Positions 22,994 to 34,200 of a DNA stretch of 64,000 nt are shown in pieces. How positions within the stretch are numbered: the stretch's first letter is position 1; each line of letters starts with the position of its first letter. The DNA comes from Sorghum bicolor (Eukaryota; Streptophyta; Magnoliopsida; Poales; Poaceae). A program made the position numbers and the translations under genes. Below the pieces are notes generated by a model. That model saw only the letters and a program-made list of their open reading frames with translations, was not told the DNA's origin and made no database searches. The DNA lies in NCBI RefSeq assembly GCF_000003195.3, contig NC_012873.2, positions 3,867,894-3,931,893 on the forward strand, read 5' to 3'.

Positions 22994-23637
22994 TGCCGTG
23001 CACCGTGCACCGTGCGCGCACGCAACAACGCCGACGCGCGCGTTAGCAAACTGATATAGGTATTAGGTAGCACAAAATGCAGTGAGAACGAAACCACGTG
23101 CTCACCATGCGAGATCGTCGCCGGTCGGCTGCGTTCGACGACGACGACGGCGATGCATGTGAGACCTGAAGCCTTCGCTGGTGTTAGTTTTTATATATAT
23201 ACATACAAGTAGTAGGTAGCATGCATCGGAACCATCTACTGGGAGGCGGAGGCTGCAAACGGGAGGCGGTGGCAACGACGGGCGCCCATTGTCGCGTTGG
23301 GCACCGTACCGTACCGTCAGTTGCTTGTTTGTCTCGTCGCTGTGCTGCTTCTCCAGCTCTCGGTTTTGGACTCTTCCTCTTACTCTTCGCGTGAGTGGCG
23401 CTGCGTTTTTCCTCGTCGGGGTCGCACGCCACGACGCTGACAGTTGACAGCGACCGAGGTACATTGTTTAGGGGTTCGTCGATCTTGGTTTGGTAGCCCT
23501 CGCCGCCTACTTTGGGTCCTTGTACGGTTGTACCTTATTTCTTCACCTCTTAATGAAATACAGGTTCAACCCGATCATGAAAAAAAGCAATGCAAGGCTC
23601 TGGCAACAAGAAAGGCCGGTCAGAGAGGATTGAATTG
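22994..23637. other. Intergenic; possible LINE 3' tail near 23500-23587
   Basis: The text CTTATTTCTTCACCTCTTAA, then TGAAATACAGG and GATCATGAAAAAAA (23530-23587), has the look of a plant LINE 3' terminus ending in a short A tail. I could not find the 5' edge or a target-site duplication. Nothing else is recognised before the hAT element. Confidence 0.3.
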
Positions 23638-23654
23638 GGCTTCTATAAAGATTT

Positions 23655-23860
23655 CCAAACGTGCCGGCACGGCACTACACGGCCCTAGCACGGCTAGGCA
23701 TGGCCCGTCTGGGCACGGCACGGCTGGCACGGTAAAAGAAGCGTGCCGTGCCACCGTGCCGGGAAGCAGCCACTAGCACGGCCCTAAAATCCTAGGACCG
23801 TGCCAAACGTGCCGTGCCAGCACGTCGGGCCAGCGTGCCCCGTGCCGGCCCTGGCACTAA
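23655..23860. repeat. Left subterminal repeat array of the hAT element
   Basis: About a dozen copies of GCACGG or its complement CCGTGC occur in about 200 bp, for example GTGCCGGCACGGCAC and CGTGCCGTGCCACCGTGCC. The array lies beyond the 3' end of the transposase gene. By analogy with other hAT elements these are candidate transposase-binding sites. Confidence 0.7.
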
Positions 23861-24194
23861 AACTTCACAAGTCTTTATATATTCATTCAACTTGAAATTT
23901 CACAGTGCAAATTTATAGTATTTGTAAACTACCAGAAAAGAACAGAAATTGCACAGAAAAGCAAAGAATACACAGACAAATTTGAAACTAAAACTAATTA
24001 AAGTAGGAGCTGTGCAATGGCTGCCTCATTAAAAACTTGTTAGGTAAAACTCACCCTTGTGAGAAACCCTAACAAAAAAAGAGTACAACCAGCTCCTAAT
24101 ATAGTTTATAAGTTCATTACATCCATCCAGGCATCCAGCCACCAAAATGTTCCAAGTCCCAAGCTATTACATAACTGTTACAAAAATGGAGAAC

Positions 24195-26423
24195 TTAATC
24201 AACATCAAGATAAAGAGCTTCAAAGGCCTCCTCAAGGTACTTGTCCTCCACCATGTGCTGCAGTCTTGCTTCAGCATTCTCCCAGTCCTTGATGCAGGTA
24301 AGTGCCTCCACAGTCTCAGGGTTCAGCCTCCGGCGACGCTCCTCGATGATCCTGCCAGTAGTGCTAAAGGTAGATTCTGAAGAAATGGTTGACACAGGCA
24401 CAGTAAAGATATCTTTTGCAAGAACAGAAAGCACAGGATAAGTAAGCTTGTGCTCATGCCACCACTGCATGAGGTCAAATTCATCATCTAACTGGCTGAC
24501 TGTGTCAGAGTCCAAGTAGGATGCAAGCTCACTAGAGTTAGAAGCAGAAGCTGCATGTAGTAAAGAGGTGGCAGAAACACCCCTGGACTCATCAAGATTA
24601 GAAGGGAGGGAAGAACAACCAGCTCCAATGTCAAGCTCATCATCATCATAAATGTCAGCCCAAGCTGTTCTTTTCTTACCAGAAAGGGATGTAGGTACAA
24701 CCCTTTTGAGCCTAACAGAGCCATACATTGCATCATACCTGTTGTACATCCTGAAAAGAAGAGCTCTAGTGTCCAACAGCGTGTTAGTGTAACCAACATT
24801 AAAAAGAGAATTAAACTTTCTTAGGACTTTGTTAAAGCCCTTAATCTTAGCTCTTGGATCCAGTATGAATGCAATGGAGTAAAGATCAGGTATGTTCTTC
24901 CAGTATTTGTGATACTTGTCAATCATGGACTGCACAACAGATCTCAGATGCTCATCATGCTGATATTTATGCAGATGAATAGTAATTTTGACAATATGAT
25001 GGATCATAAGTGGAGAAGTAGGATAGTACACACCAGATAATGCAACAGTAGAGTCATAAAACAGTTCCAGAAATTGTAACATCTTCTCAGCCATTTCCTA
25101 GTGATCATCAGTCAACAGGAAAGGACCACCAGGTGCTCTAGGATAATTAGCCTCAATAAAAGTACTAAAAGTACTCCTATGAGGTAACAATGTTTTCAGC
25201 ATAAGGTAGGTGGAGTTCCACCTCACATCCATGTCTAGTGAGAACTTCCTAGGTCTAACAGATGAAGCAATGCAATAACTCTTGTATGCAGCAATTCTTT
25301 GATTAGATGAGTTCAAAAAAGAGATTGCAGTTCTAAAGTTGTCAATGAGAGGAGTAACAGCAACCAATGCTTCTTTAACAATCAGGTTAATAATATGACA
25401 AGCACATCTTTGATGCAAAAACAGATCAGCACCTAAATACTCTTTCAGTATAGGTTTCAATTTATCCATTGCATTTTTATTGGCAGATGCATTATCCAAA
25501 GTCACAGAGAAAACCTTGTTGAGTATACCATACTCAGCAAGGACAGTTTTAACACGCTCAGCAATGTTATCAGCATTATGTGAGACATCAATCAACCTTA
25601 AACCAAGCACTCTTTTCTCTAATTGCCAATCAACATTAATGAAATGAGTCACAACAGACAGATAATCTTCTTTGGCCTTTCCAGACCAAATGTCAGAGGT
25701 AACAGCAACAGATGACACAGCATTATCTTGCAAACAAGCAATCAACTTTTCACGTTGGGCATTAAAGTACTTAAACAGATCTCTACCAGTTGTTTGCTTA
25801 GACACAGGATTAAAAGCAGGATTATGAGCCTTTTTAATGAATTCTTTAAACGCGTCTGTTTCACCAATCATTAAGGGCAAATCTAGCCTAGCAAGCATAC
25901 GAACAAGCTCAACACGAGCAAGGTCAGGATTGTAACTCCAGCTTCTAACAGTTCCATCAGGATTAAAACCTATATGAGTTTGAGACATGCGACACTTCTC
26001 ACGACGCCGAACACATACCTTAATATGTCGAGTAAGATGCCCAGTTCCATTAGCAGAATAAGCAGAGTATCGTCTCTTGCAGTGTTTGCAAATAGAAGCA
26101 TACCTGACGGGGTTTTTTTTACCTGGCACCTTCTTGAAAAGCTTCTCAAAATCCTCCCAGACAGCAGAGGTAGAAGGCCGATTGGAGCCTGCTACCTCAC
26201 TGTCGCCACCGTCGGCATCAGGATCGGCGGCACCATCCACCTCGATCGGGACCCCAGTTTGGTCACCGGGAAGGGGATCAGCAGCAGACCGGCCAAATAG
26301 CTCGTTCATGTCATCGGCGACATTGTCATCCTCGTCATCCCCGGTTAACCCGCACATCCGCAGCTCGTCGTTCTGGGTGTGGTCAAACTCCCCTTCATCG
26401 GCATCGGCTATGCCCGGAGCCAT
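24195..26423 (-). pseudogene. hAT transposase with BED zinc finger and C-terminal dimerisation domain, one internal stop
   Basis: The frame is open from ATG at 26423 to the terminal stop at 24195 except for one in-frame TAG at 25100-25098, giving 741 sense codons. Domains in order: an acidic N-terminus; a BED zinc finger (about residues 87-137) with CKHC followed by H-x3-H-x3-C; an RNase H-like region with TSDIWS and VTLDNASAN; an RCACHIINL block; and the hAT dimerisation domain (VPVSTISSESTFS, RRRRLNPETVEAL). The protein would cut and paste its own element in the nucleus. An intron probably precedes the start: donor GTAAGC just below 26530 and acceptor GATGCAG at about 26451, placing a non-coding first exon upstream. 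The stop sits mid-protein with both flanks fully conserved, so the lesion looks young. Confidence 0.9.
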
Positions 26424-27109
26424 CTCTGCCGTCTCCGGTTCCTCGACGGCTGCATCAAAGAACACAAATTAGGGTTAGGCTAGGGTACGGGATTAGAGTT
26501 AGGGATTTGGGGTTAGGGTTTTGCTTACCTCGAACGCCGGAGCACCGGAAACGAGGACGAGATGGACCGGAGGCACACCTCCGGTACCTCAACGGAGTCC
26601 GGAGCCCCGGAGGTGGCCGCTGCCGGCGATGTGAACGATAGATAGAAGACGGAGATGCGACGGGGAAGGGAGCAGATGGAGGATCACGGCTTGAACCGGC
26701 AGATCTGATGCTGATGGAGAAGATTAAGATTGAAGACAGAGAGGGGGACAAGGAGATGGAAGACGGATGCCACCGGCCCTTACCCGCCGGAGAACACCAT
26801 GGTCACGGCGGAGCAGGGGAAAGATTTCCAAACGAGCAGGCCAACGACTGAGACGGCGGGCCGGTGCCCGGCGGCGAGAGGGAGGATGGAGTTGGAGACG
26901 AGAGCGGCGCGAGGAAGACGAGCGAGGCAGCGAGCGAGTCGAGAGCAGAGAGCGGCGTGTCAGCGTGCGGCGAGAGGGGCAGAGGGCGAAATGACCTAGG
27001 GTTAGGGTTTGGGGTGGAGGACGGCCGCACGTCGGCTTATATACGCCGACCGGCCGACGCCCTGGATCGAAGGGCTCTCCTTCAACGCCCCCCGATCCAA
27101 CGGCTACAA

Positions 27110-27290
27110 GCCGTGCCGGCTGTTTAAGCGGGCTGTGCCGGGCCGGCACTACGGGCCGCTTCCTCGGCCCGGGCACGGGCACGGTATCGGGCCAGGCCAG
27201 GCCCGGGCACGGCTGGGGCGGGCTAGGGCCGGATTAGGGCCGGGCTTTTTCGCACCGGGCCCGTGCCAGCCCGTTTCAGTCGGCCTATTT
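27110..27290. repeat. Right subterminal repeat array of the hAT element
   Basis: Repeated GGGCACGG, GGGCCGG and GGGCTAGGGCCGG motifs lie directly inside the right terminal repeat, upstream of the transposase start. They mirror the left array and are candidate transposase-binding sites and promoter context. Confidence 0.7.
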
Positions 27291-27309
27291 GGAAATCTTT
27301 AGGCTTCTA

Positions 27310-28185
27310 GAAACTTCTATTCTAAACTTAGTCTCTAATTCCACTTAACAAAGCCTATGCAAAATAAGTAAAATATCTATATTAAGATTTTGCTATCTCT
27401 ACTAAAAAACAAAAAACCTTACTCTTATGAAACAACTCCATATTCTTAGCTTGTTCAAGATTATTTTTCCATGAAAAGAATGATATCATCTTCATATTGC
27501 AGAATAGATAGTCCGATATCTAGCCGACTATTGGACCTTGGAGCATGCGCTCTCGTTGACGAAGCAAGGGTGTATTTTTGCAAAAAAAAAAAGATCATGA
27601 CAAAGACGGTAAAAATACGTACGTACCTGATGCCAGAAAATGTTAAACCTATCTGCAGCAAGAACAAAGAGGCTCGTCGTTTTATGGCTTGCTGGTGGTG
27701 GCTAATTTCTGCTTTTCATTTTAAAGTTTGCATACATGTGTACTTTCATTATTTTTTATGGATTGTTTTATGTGTGTTGTGAATTGTTCGTACTGAAATC
27801 TGTACATTTGTGTAGATTTAGTGGCACAGTTAATATTGTAAAATATTCTACAACAATGCCATTGCTGCTTTAGGTTCTATTATGTTTTTTTGGTTTTGAA
27901 ATTTACAAAAGGTGCAGCAGACATTGTTGAGATTTATGTTTGTGTACGACTGTAGGTAATAGAAGCGATGATGGACATCAGGTGTTTCTTGACAAGGATG
28001 AGGAGAAAGGAGTCTTGATGAGTCTAACATTTGGGAAGGCTTCTGGATACTGAAATGAGATGGTGGCAGTGCCGACTCTGGTAACAGATGCACTTATCTC
28101 TTGGAGTCTTTTCATTCAGATGCTGAGAGCAATGCTGGTCCTGATCTCAATGGTGCTAGAGCCTTGACCATGTGAATAACTACTA
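27310..28185. other. Intergenic AT-rich DNA, no feature recognised
   Basis: This lies between the hAT element and a LINE-like tail. Open frames are short and unlike any protein I know. A short segment near 27960-28120 has slightly higher GC but no splice structure or motif I can support. Confidence 0.5.
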
Positions 28186-28188
28186 CTT

Positions 28189-28340
28189 TTTTTTAGATAA
28201 AGGATAATTTATATCCGGCTTCATCTATCGTCCGATAGAATCAGGCCAATTATTACAGAATTCAGCCCGTAGGCTAGCAAACGAGCTGTATAGTGTTCCA
28301 ACTTACAGCAAAACACAAGAAAAAACAAAAAATTGCTTTC
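28189..28340 (-). mobile_element. 5'-truncated LINE-like 3' end on the minus strand
   Basis: Read on the minus strand the segment ends AATTATCCTTTATCTAAAAA plus further As (tail at 28190-28198), which is a typical plant LINE 3' terminus. Upstream text carries no coding motif. The other edge is guessed from where similarity in style fades. No target duplication was identified. Confidence 0.35.
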
Positions 28341-28482
28341 ACTTGTTGAACGAAGTGGTTTTCAGGCTCAGCGTTTTGTTCGTCTTAATTCGCTAACCTA
28401 TAAGCTGCTCAACTTTAGACCGAGATGTCATGACTCTTTATTGGAAGGGAAAAGGGTACTCTGTACTCATATCTGAAACATC

Positions 28483-28511
28483 GGGGGGGGGGGGGGGGGG
28501 GAGGGGGGGGG
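28483..28511 (+). repeat. Poly-G tract
   Basis: Eighteen Gs (28483-28500), then GA (28501-28502) and nine more Gs (28503-28511). Such a tract is rare in plant DNA and prone to sequencing and assembly length error. It lies directly before the hAT transposase relic. Confidence 0.85.
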
Positions 28512-28860
28512 TTGAGTTTTGCTGTTGATAAGCGGAGGTATAAAGAAACTGGTGATAACTATAATGATGATATTTATCTTTGTGTCACTGTTTGCTTTGT
28601 TGATGCTGACTGGAAGTTGCAGAGAAGAATAGTGGGTTTAAAATTCATGGAATTTCTGGAATTTCCTAATGGTGCCATATCTGTTGCTGAGACTAGAGTA
28701 TAAGTTTTAGTGAATTGGAAATTTGACAAGGTCATAGCCATAACTTTGAATAATGTTACTCTGAACAATGTTGAATATGAAGGTTCAATGCCTGATTCAC
28801 TCAATGACTGTTCTGCATGATAAGTGCAAGTTATTGTGGGATGGTGAATTATGTCAGGTA
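28512..28860 (+). pseudogene. hAT transposase relic (central region)
   Basis: The reading DDIYLCVTVCFVDADWKLQ, then RRIVGLKFME, lines up with the EDYLSVVTHFINVDWQLEKR, VLGLRLID stretch of the intact hAT transposase in this window. After a stop near 28703 the downstream ITLNNVTLNN and DGELCQVHCF correspond to VTLDNASAN and the CACH block. Stops and frameshifts interrupt it, and no terminal repeats are visible. It is on the plus strand, opposite to the complete element, and belongs to a different, older hAT lineage. Confidence 0.65.
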
Positions 28861-29069
28861 CATTGTTTCACATTGCTCCCTGAGGAAGTAGAAGTTTTAG
28901 AAACAGAAAGGCAAGGTGCACTTGGCACTCTTATTACCAATATCTTCAGCTTAGGAACTATCTGGACTGCTGTAAGTTACCTAGAATCATTGGTCTGCTG
29001 TAATTTAAGAATGGCTTAGGAGAATTGAGCAAGTTTTCTCTTGTGCTCATCTTTGCTTAATTTGTTTTT

Positions 29070-29560
29070 CAGGGATCTTAGCTGGAATCAGTTGAAGGGT
29101 CACATCGCAGGCTTACTGTCCTGTGCTGCAAGGAAATCACCAAGTTGGGCCACACAACCAGCATTGTGCTGTGGGATGGACATCCGCGGCGCTGTCCCTG
29201 TCACCTGCCTCCAGACTGCATGCCGCGCAGCTGAGCTCAAGGAATTCCTGGAGGACCCTGCTAATTTTGACACTCTACCCATGGTCTTCAACAGGTGAAT
29301 TCCAAAACTACAAAGGTTGTGTGGGATTATTTAGCTTGACATGGTGGCTGAACTGTTTGGAAACTATGAAACATGAGCAGGTCGAGCAGGTTCGTCAGCC
29401 TGCAAGGGTTGCAATGCGAGATGGGGACATGAGATTCAGATGCAGCACATGGGACGCCATGAAAATGAATATGGTCTCAAAGGACATGCATGATGTGCTG
29501 AATTTTCTTCAGGATGACTTCCCTGACATGGATGCCATTAGCATATCAGGTTGGTTTGCT
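29070..29560 (+). pseudogene. HMG-CoA reductase gene fragment
   Basis: Several pieces match the catalytic domain of plant 3-hydroxy-3-methylglutaryl-CoA reductase, in order but in shifting frames: TTSIVLWDG (family ATSVVLRDG), [20 protein letters not shown] followed by VFN, then [20 protein letters not shown] and [17 protein letters not shown]. An active enzyme needs the STGDAMGMN NADPH-binding signature; here it reads STWDAMKMN. There is a frameshift between the first two pieces, and intron-like boundaries survive after VFN (AACAG/GTGAAT at 29294) and after SISG (CAG/GTTGGT). The N-terminal membrane region and the C-terminal exons are absent. It is a dead fragment retaining introns, so it was copied through DNA, not by retroposition. 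Confidence 0.8.
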
Positions 29561-29579
29561 CTCTTGCTTTTTTGGTAAG

Positions 29580-30236
29580 TTGAATTATCTCACCTGAGTC
29601 ACATAGTAGCTGGCATTCTTATACTGTCAAAAATAAAGCCAAAATTCATTCTCAGATTTAAAGTAAAGGGTACATTGGACGCCAATATTCTTTATCAGTT
29701 GCTCTTGGATACTTGCCTAGAGCCTTTTCATGTATGTATGAATTGACAGTCTGGTGGCGTTGCCATGATTACATTTTTGAGATTGTGGATTTTGGATAGC
29801 ATGATACGTCAAGTTTATTTGCAGTAGCAGTATCTCACATTCGCACTACACACTGATAATAGCTAATAATAACGTGTGCAATTGTGCATAGGGATCTAAT
29901 CAGGGTAGTGGCAGTAATCTGATTCTATCACCTGGTGCTATTTAAGCTTTGGGCTCGTTTATAGAAATTGACATGCATAGGAGTATCAAACTACGTAAAA
30001 CTTCTGTACGCTAATAATTTTTTTTATCTACCAAGAAAATATATAATAATATTACTTGAAAATATTTTATGATCTATGAAAACATTGAAGCCCTGAATGT
30101 TCCAATGCAACAACAAAGCCCCTATTCAGCGTATCAGTAGATTGTTATTCATCTGCGTGAATATTTATAAACACGAGCGTGCTATAATACTGTTAAAATA
30201 AAAACGAAAGTGATATAATATTAAAATTCAATTTTT
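29580..30236. other. Intergenic AT-rich DNA, possibly old MITE remnants
   Basis: The text near 30180-30236 (AAAACGAAAGTGATATAATA) resembles the interior of the adjacent TTGTTTAGTTC MITE, so the MITE probably inserted into or beside an older relative. Otherwise I see nothing. Confidence 0.4.
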
Positions 30237-30239
30237 TTA

Positions 30240-30482
30240 GGACTTGTTTAGTTCCGAAAAATTTTTGGATTTTACTACTGTAGCACTTTCGTTTTTATTT
30301 GACAAATATTATCTAATCATGAACTAACTAAGATCAAAAGATTCGTCTCGCGATTTACAGATAAATTATGTAATTAGTTTTTGTTTTCGTCTATATTTAA
30401 TGCTTTATGCATTTACCGCAAGATTCGATGTGATGAAGAATTTTGAAAACTTTTTAGATTTCGGGGTGAACTAAACAAGGCC
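30240..30482. mobile_element. MITE of the TTGTTTAGTTC family with TTA target duplication
   Basis: The left end is GGACTTGTTTAGTTC and the right end GAACTAAACAAGGCC (inverted, one mismatch), flanked by TTA at 30237-30239 and 30483-30485. The interior shows the family signatures ACTACTGTAGCACTTTCGTT, GATTCGTCTCGCGATTTACA and ATTCGATGTGATGAAGAA. Length is 243 bp. The 3-bp TTA duplication suggests PIF/Harbinger ancestry. Confidence 0.88.
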
Positions 30483-30485
30483 TTA

Positions 30486-30965
30486 TCTAAACAAGGCCAA
30501 ACAAGGCCGTAAATGAAAGGGACCTCTCCCATTACGGTCCGTCTCCAGCTTTTCCTCATCATCAGTCATCACGCTCAGCTACTCCTCCCGTCACTGTCTC
30601 GATTCTTCCTCTCCGTGCTACACTCCTCCTCGACGCCCAGCTCCTCCTCCGCGCCGTCGCCGGCCTCCTCCCCGCGCTCTGCTCTTTCTCCTCGCGTTCT
30701 TCCGCGCCGACGCCGTTCTCCTCCCCGCGCTCTAACTCCACGCCGCTGCCGGCCGTTCCCCTCCCCGCGCCGTTGGCATTGCTGCGCGCGGCGGTGGGGC
30801 GGCATGGGAGCATGCGGCGGTGTGCTATGGGAGCGCGCGGCGGCGGGGTAGACGAGAAGCGCGCGGTGATTGGGGACTCACCGGAGGAGGCGGCGGCCTC
30901 GAGCCCTACTAGCAGCGCGCAGCGGTGGGGTAGACGAGCAGCGCGGTCACTGGTGACTCGCCGGA
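30486..30965 (+). promoter_or_regulatory. GC-rich upstream/leader region of the LRR gene, split from it by a retrotransposon
   Basis: A pyrimidine-rich then GC-rich block (30530-30965) ends in GGTGACTCGCCGGA. The text CACCGGAGGAGGCGGCGGCC, then TCGAGCCCTA (30880-30911), recurs as GGAGGCGGCGGCGGCTTCGA, GCCCTAGCAGCGCG at 36333-36366 on the far side of the LTR element. The 30880-30965 segment is thus one copy of a short tandem duplication, and the LTR element landed inside the second copy. It is probably the original promoter and leader of the gene at 36406. Confidence 0.5.
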
Positions 30966-31239
30966 TGTTATGCTCTAAGATAGCTGAAGAGGAATTGAGA
31001 CTGGGATAAGCATGTATTGAGGAAGAAACAGAAGGAACACGGCGGGACTCCGTGGGTTGGAACTCGACCACGACGGTTACGAGTTTGTTACAGGGGGAAG
31101 GGAAAGGTTTCTGTTCTTCGATATCTCTACAACCCGGCAAGCACAGCTTATATACGCTGTCCGCCTTACAACGCCACTCACATACTCAGCCCAGCATAGA
31201 CGAAAACCGTACACGGCCCATAGGCCCAATACCCTAACA
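30966..31239 (-). repeat. 3' LTR of the gypsy element
   Basis: 274 bp, beginning TGTTATGC and ending CCCTAACA on the plus strand. It pairs with 36064-36331. A purine-rich tract (AGCACGGGAGTA on the minus strand, 31251-31240) lies next to it as the likely plus-strand primer. Confidence 0.93.
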
Positions 31240-31286
31240 TACTCCCGTGCTTAAACGAAAGCTTGTCCTCAAGCTTTATCAGCAAC

Positions 31287-34200
31287 TCACTCGTTATGTA
31301 GTTGCAGAGCATCAGAGATAAGGGAAACATCTTCCCAGGTTGCTAGTTCTGATGGAAATCCATCCCACTGAATGAGCATTTGGTCAACCAACTTGGCACC
31401 ACGCAGGATAGAACGACGAGCCAACACCTTCTGCTGATTTGCTTCCTGCGTTACTTCATAGCATACTGAAGCTAAATCTGTACTTACAGAGGTAGTCGGA
31501 GGGATATGCATCTTAAGCTGTGACACATGTACCACCGGGTGAATCTTTGCTCCTGCTGGCAAGTCAAGCTTATAAGCAACTTGTCCGACGCGCTGAAGTA
31601 TCTTGAATGGACCATAGAACCGAAAGGATAGCTTGTGATTCGATTTGCTGGCCACTGTTGACTGAACAAAAGGTTGAAGCTTTAAGAACACTGAATCTCC
31701 AACTTTGAACTGTCGTTCTGATCTATGTTTGTCTGCCTGTGATTTCATTCTCTGCTGTGCTCTGAGTAGTTGTTGTTTAATCAATTGAGAAAGATGTTCT
31801 CGATCAGTGAGCCATTGTTCCAGATCAGGCACAGTACATAACTGAAGATTTGCTACTCCCAGCTGCCGAGGAGTATATCCATAAAGCACTTCAAAGGGTG
31901 ATTTACCTAGGGCTGAATGAACTGAGGTATTGTACCAGAATTCTGCCACAGAAATCCACTTATTCCATTGGCGTGGACAAGAGTGTACTCTACATCGTAG
32001 GAATCCCTCAACACATTGATTTAAGCGCTCAGTTTGACCATCCGTTTGCGGATGGTAAGAGGAACTCATCATCAGTTTAGTGTCTCAAAATTTGAACAAC
32101 TGCTGCCAAACTGCACTCGTGAATACTGGGTCTCTATCAGAGATAATTGTCTTTGGTAATCCATGAAGTTTGTAGACATTGTTCATGAATAACTGAGCAA
32201 TTTGTAAGGCTGTGTAGGGATGCTTAATGGGTATGAAGTGTCCATACTTTGTAAACTTGTCGATGACCACAAGCAAAGCGTTGTACTGATCAGATGCTGG
32301 TAAACCTTCGACAAAGTCAAGACTGACAATTTCCCATGCCTGCTGAGGTACTGGAAGTGGCTGTAGTAGTCCTGGTGTTTTGATTCTTTCAGTTTTTGCT
32401 TGCTGGCAAGTTTGACACTGCTTCACAAAGTCTTGAACTGTACTTTTGAGATTTGGCCAAGCAAAGATTTGTCTCACTCTTGCATAGGTAGCACTGATCC
32501 CAGAGTGGCCACCCACACCACTGTCATGAAGGGCAATCAGTATATGATGTTGAGCAGTGCGATTGTTCCCCACCCAGATTCGTCCTCTGAACCTTAGCAC
32601 TCCATTGTGTAGTGTATAGTCTGGGTGACTGTCAGGAGCAATAGCTAATTCCGCGATCAACTGCTTAGCTTGATCATCTTCCTCATAGCCTTCCTTAAGC
32701 TTTTGCACCCAAGTAGGAATGCATTCAGAAATAGCCTGGACCTCTTGATCATGTTCCACTCTAGATAGAGCATCAGCCGCAGCATTGGTTGTTCCTTTCT
32801 TGTACTGAATGGTGTACTGTAGGTCCATCAACTTAATCATTGCCTTCCGTTGGAGTTTAGTTGCTAGTCTTTGTCCTGTCAGATGCTGTAGACTCCTATG
32901 ATCAGTTCTTATGATGAATGGCTGATGCTGTAGATAGGATCTCCATCTTTCTACTGCATGTAATATGGCCATACATTCCTTCTCATATACTGACAAGGCT
33001 TGATTTCTTGGTCCCAAAGCTTTGCTAAAATATGCTACTGGGTGCTGGTCCTGCATGAGTACAGCTCCAATGCCACAGTCACTTGCATCAGTTTCCACTG
33101 TAAACTGTTTTGCAAAATCTGGTATAGCCAGAACAGGAGCTGTGACTAACTGATGTTTCAGTGTTCTGAAAGCTTCATCAGCTGTTGATGTCCATATGAA
33201 CTGAACATTCTTCTTTAAAAGATCAGTGAGTGGTCTGCTTATTAACCCATAGTTTCTAATGAACTTTCTGTAATAACCAGTGAGACCCAGAAATCCCCTC
33301 AGTTGCTTCACTGTTTTTGGTGTGGGCCAGATGCTCACTGCTTGTATCTTAGATTGATCTGTGGCCACACCTTGAGCAGAAATGACATGGCCTAAATATT
33401 CCACAGTATTTGTTGCAAATGAGCACTTGGACTTTTTTATCAAGAACTGATGATGTTTCAGTATCTGAAACACCTTCTTAAGCAATGCCACATGTTCATC
33501 CAGTGTCTTTGCATAAATGAGAATATCATCCATAAATACCAGGACTCCCTTTCTCAATAGGTCAGCAAATATGACATTCATAAAACTTTGGAAGGTTGCT
33601 GGTGCATTTGTGAGTCCAAAAGGCATCACCAAAAATTCAAATAGTCCATTATGTGTCCTGAATGCAGTTTTATATTCTTCACCAGCAGCCATGCAGATTT
33701 GGTGATACCCAGACCTGAAATCTAGTTTTGTAAACCATCTAGATCCAGCCAACTCATCTAATAACTCATCTACTACTAGCATTGGGTGTTTATGCTTGAC
33801 AGTGATTGCATTCAAATGTCTGTAGTCTATGCAAAACCTCCATGTTCCATCCTTTTTTCTCACTAGGAGTACAGGTGAAGCAAAAGAGCTTGTACTAGGC
33901 CTAATTACACCTTGAGAAAGCATCTGCTTCAGTTGCCTTTCAATCTCAGTCTTCTGTATAGGAGAGTATCTGTATGGTCTAACTTTGATAGGTTGAGCTC
34001 CAGGTATCAATGGAATTCTATGATCAACAATTCGTTGTGGTGGCAAACCTGCTGGTTCAGCAAACAAGGCATCATATTCAGATAACAATTCTGTCACACT
34101 GTTAGGCATGTTAGCCATTTGTTCCTGGGACTCAGGTCTTGGTTCAATAGAGTCTACAACATGTACAGTAGGTGGAATCATCTGAATACAATGTGACACA

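Larger units (their letters stand above)
23646..27301 (-). mobile_element. Complete hAT-superfamily DNA transposon, 3656 bp
   Basis: The termini are perfect 14-bp inverted repeats: TAAAGATTTCCAAA at 23646-23659 and TTTGGAAATCTTTA at 27288-27301. Both sides are flanked by an identical 8-bp target duplication GGCTTCTA (23638-23645 and 27302-27309). Dense GC-rich subterminal motifs (GGCACGG/CCGTGCC on the left, GGGCACGG/CCGGGC on the right) lie just inside both ends, as expected for transposase binding. The element encodes a BED-type zinc finger transposase on the minus strand, broken by one stop. An 8-bp duplication, these domains and subterminal repeats together define hAT. The perfect terminal repeats and target duplications suggest recent insertion. 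Confidence 0.95.

Noticed and set aside
30513..30851. Open frame starting MKGTSPITV upstream of the LRR gene
   Set aside because: Ser/Pro/Arg low complexity in a GC-rich leader; no splice path to a known protein, and its extent is set by composition.
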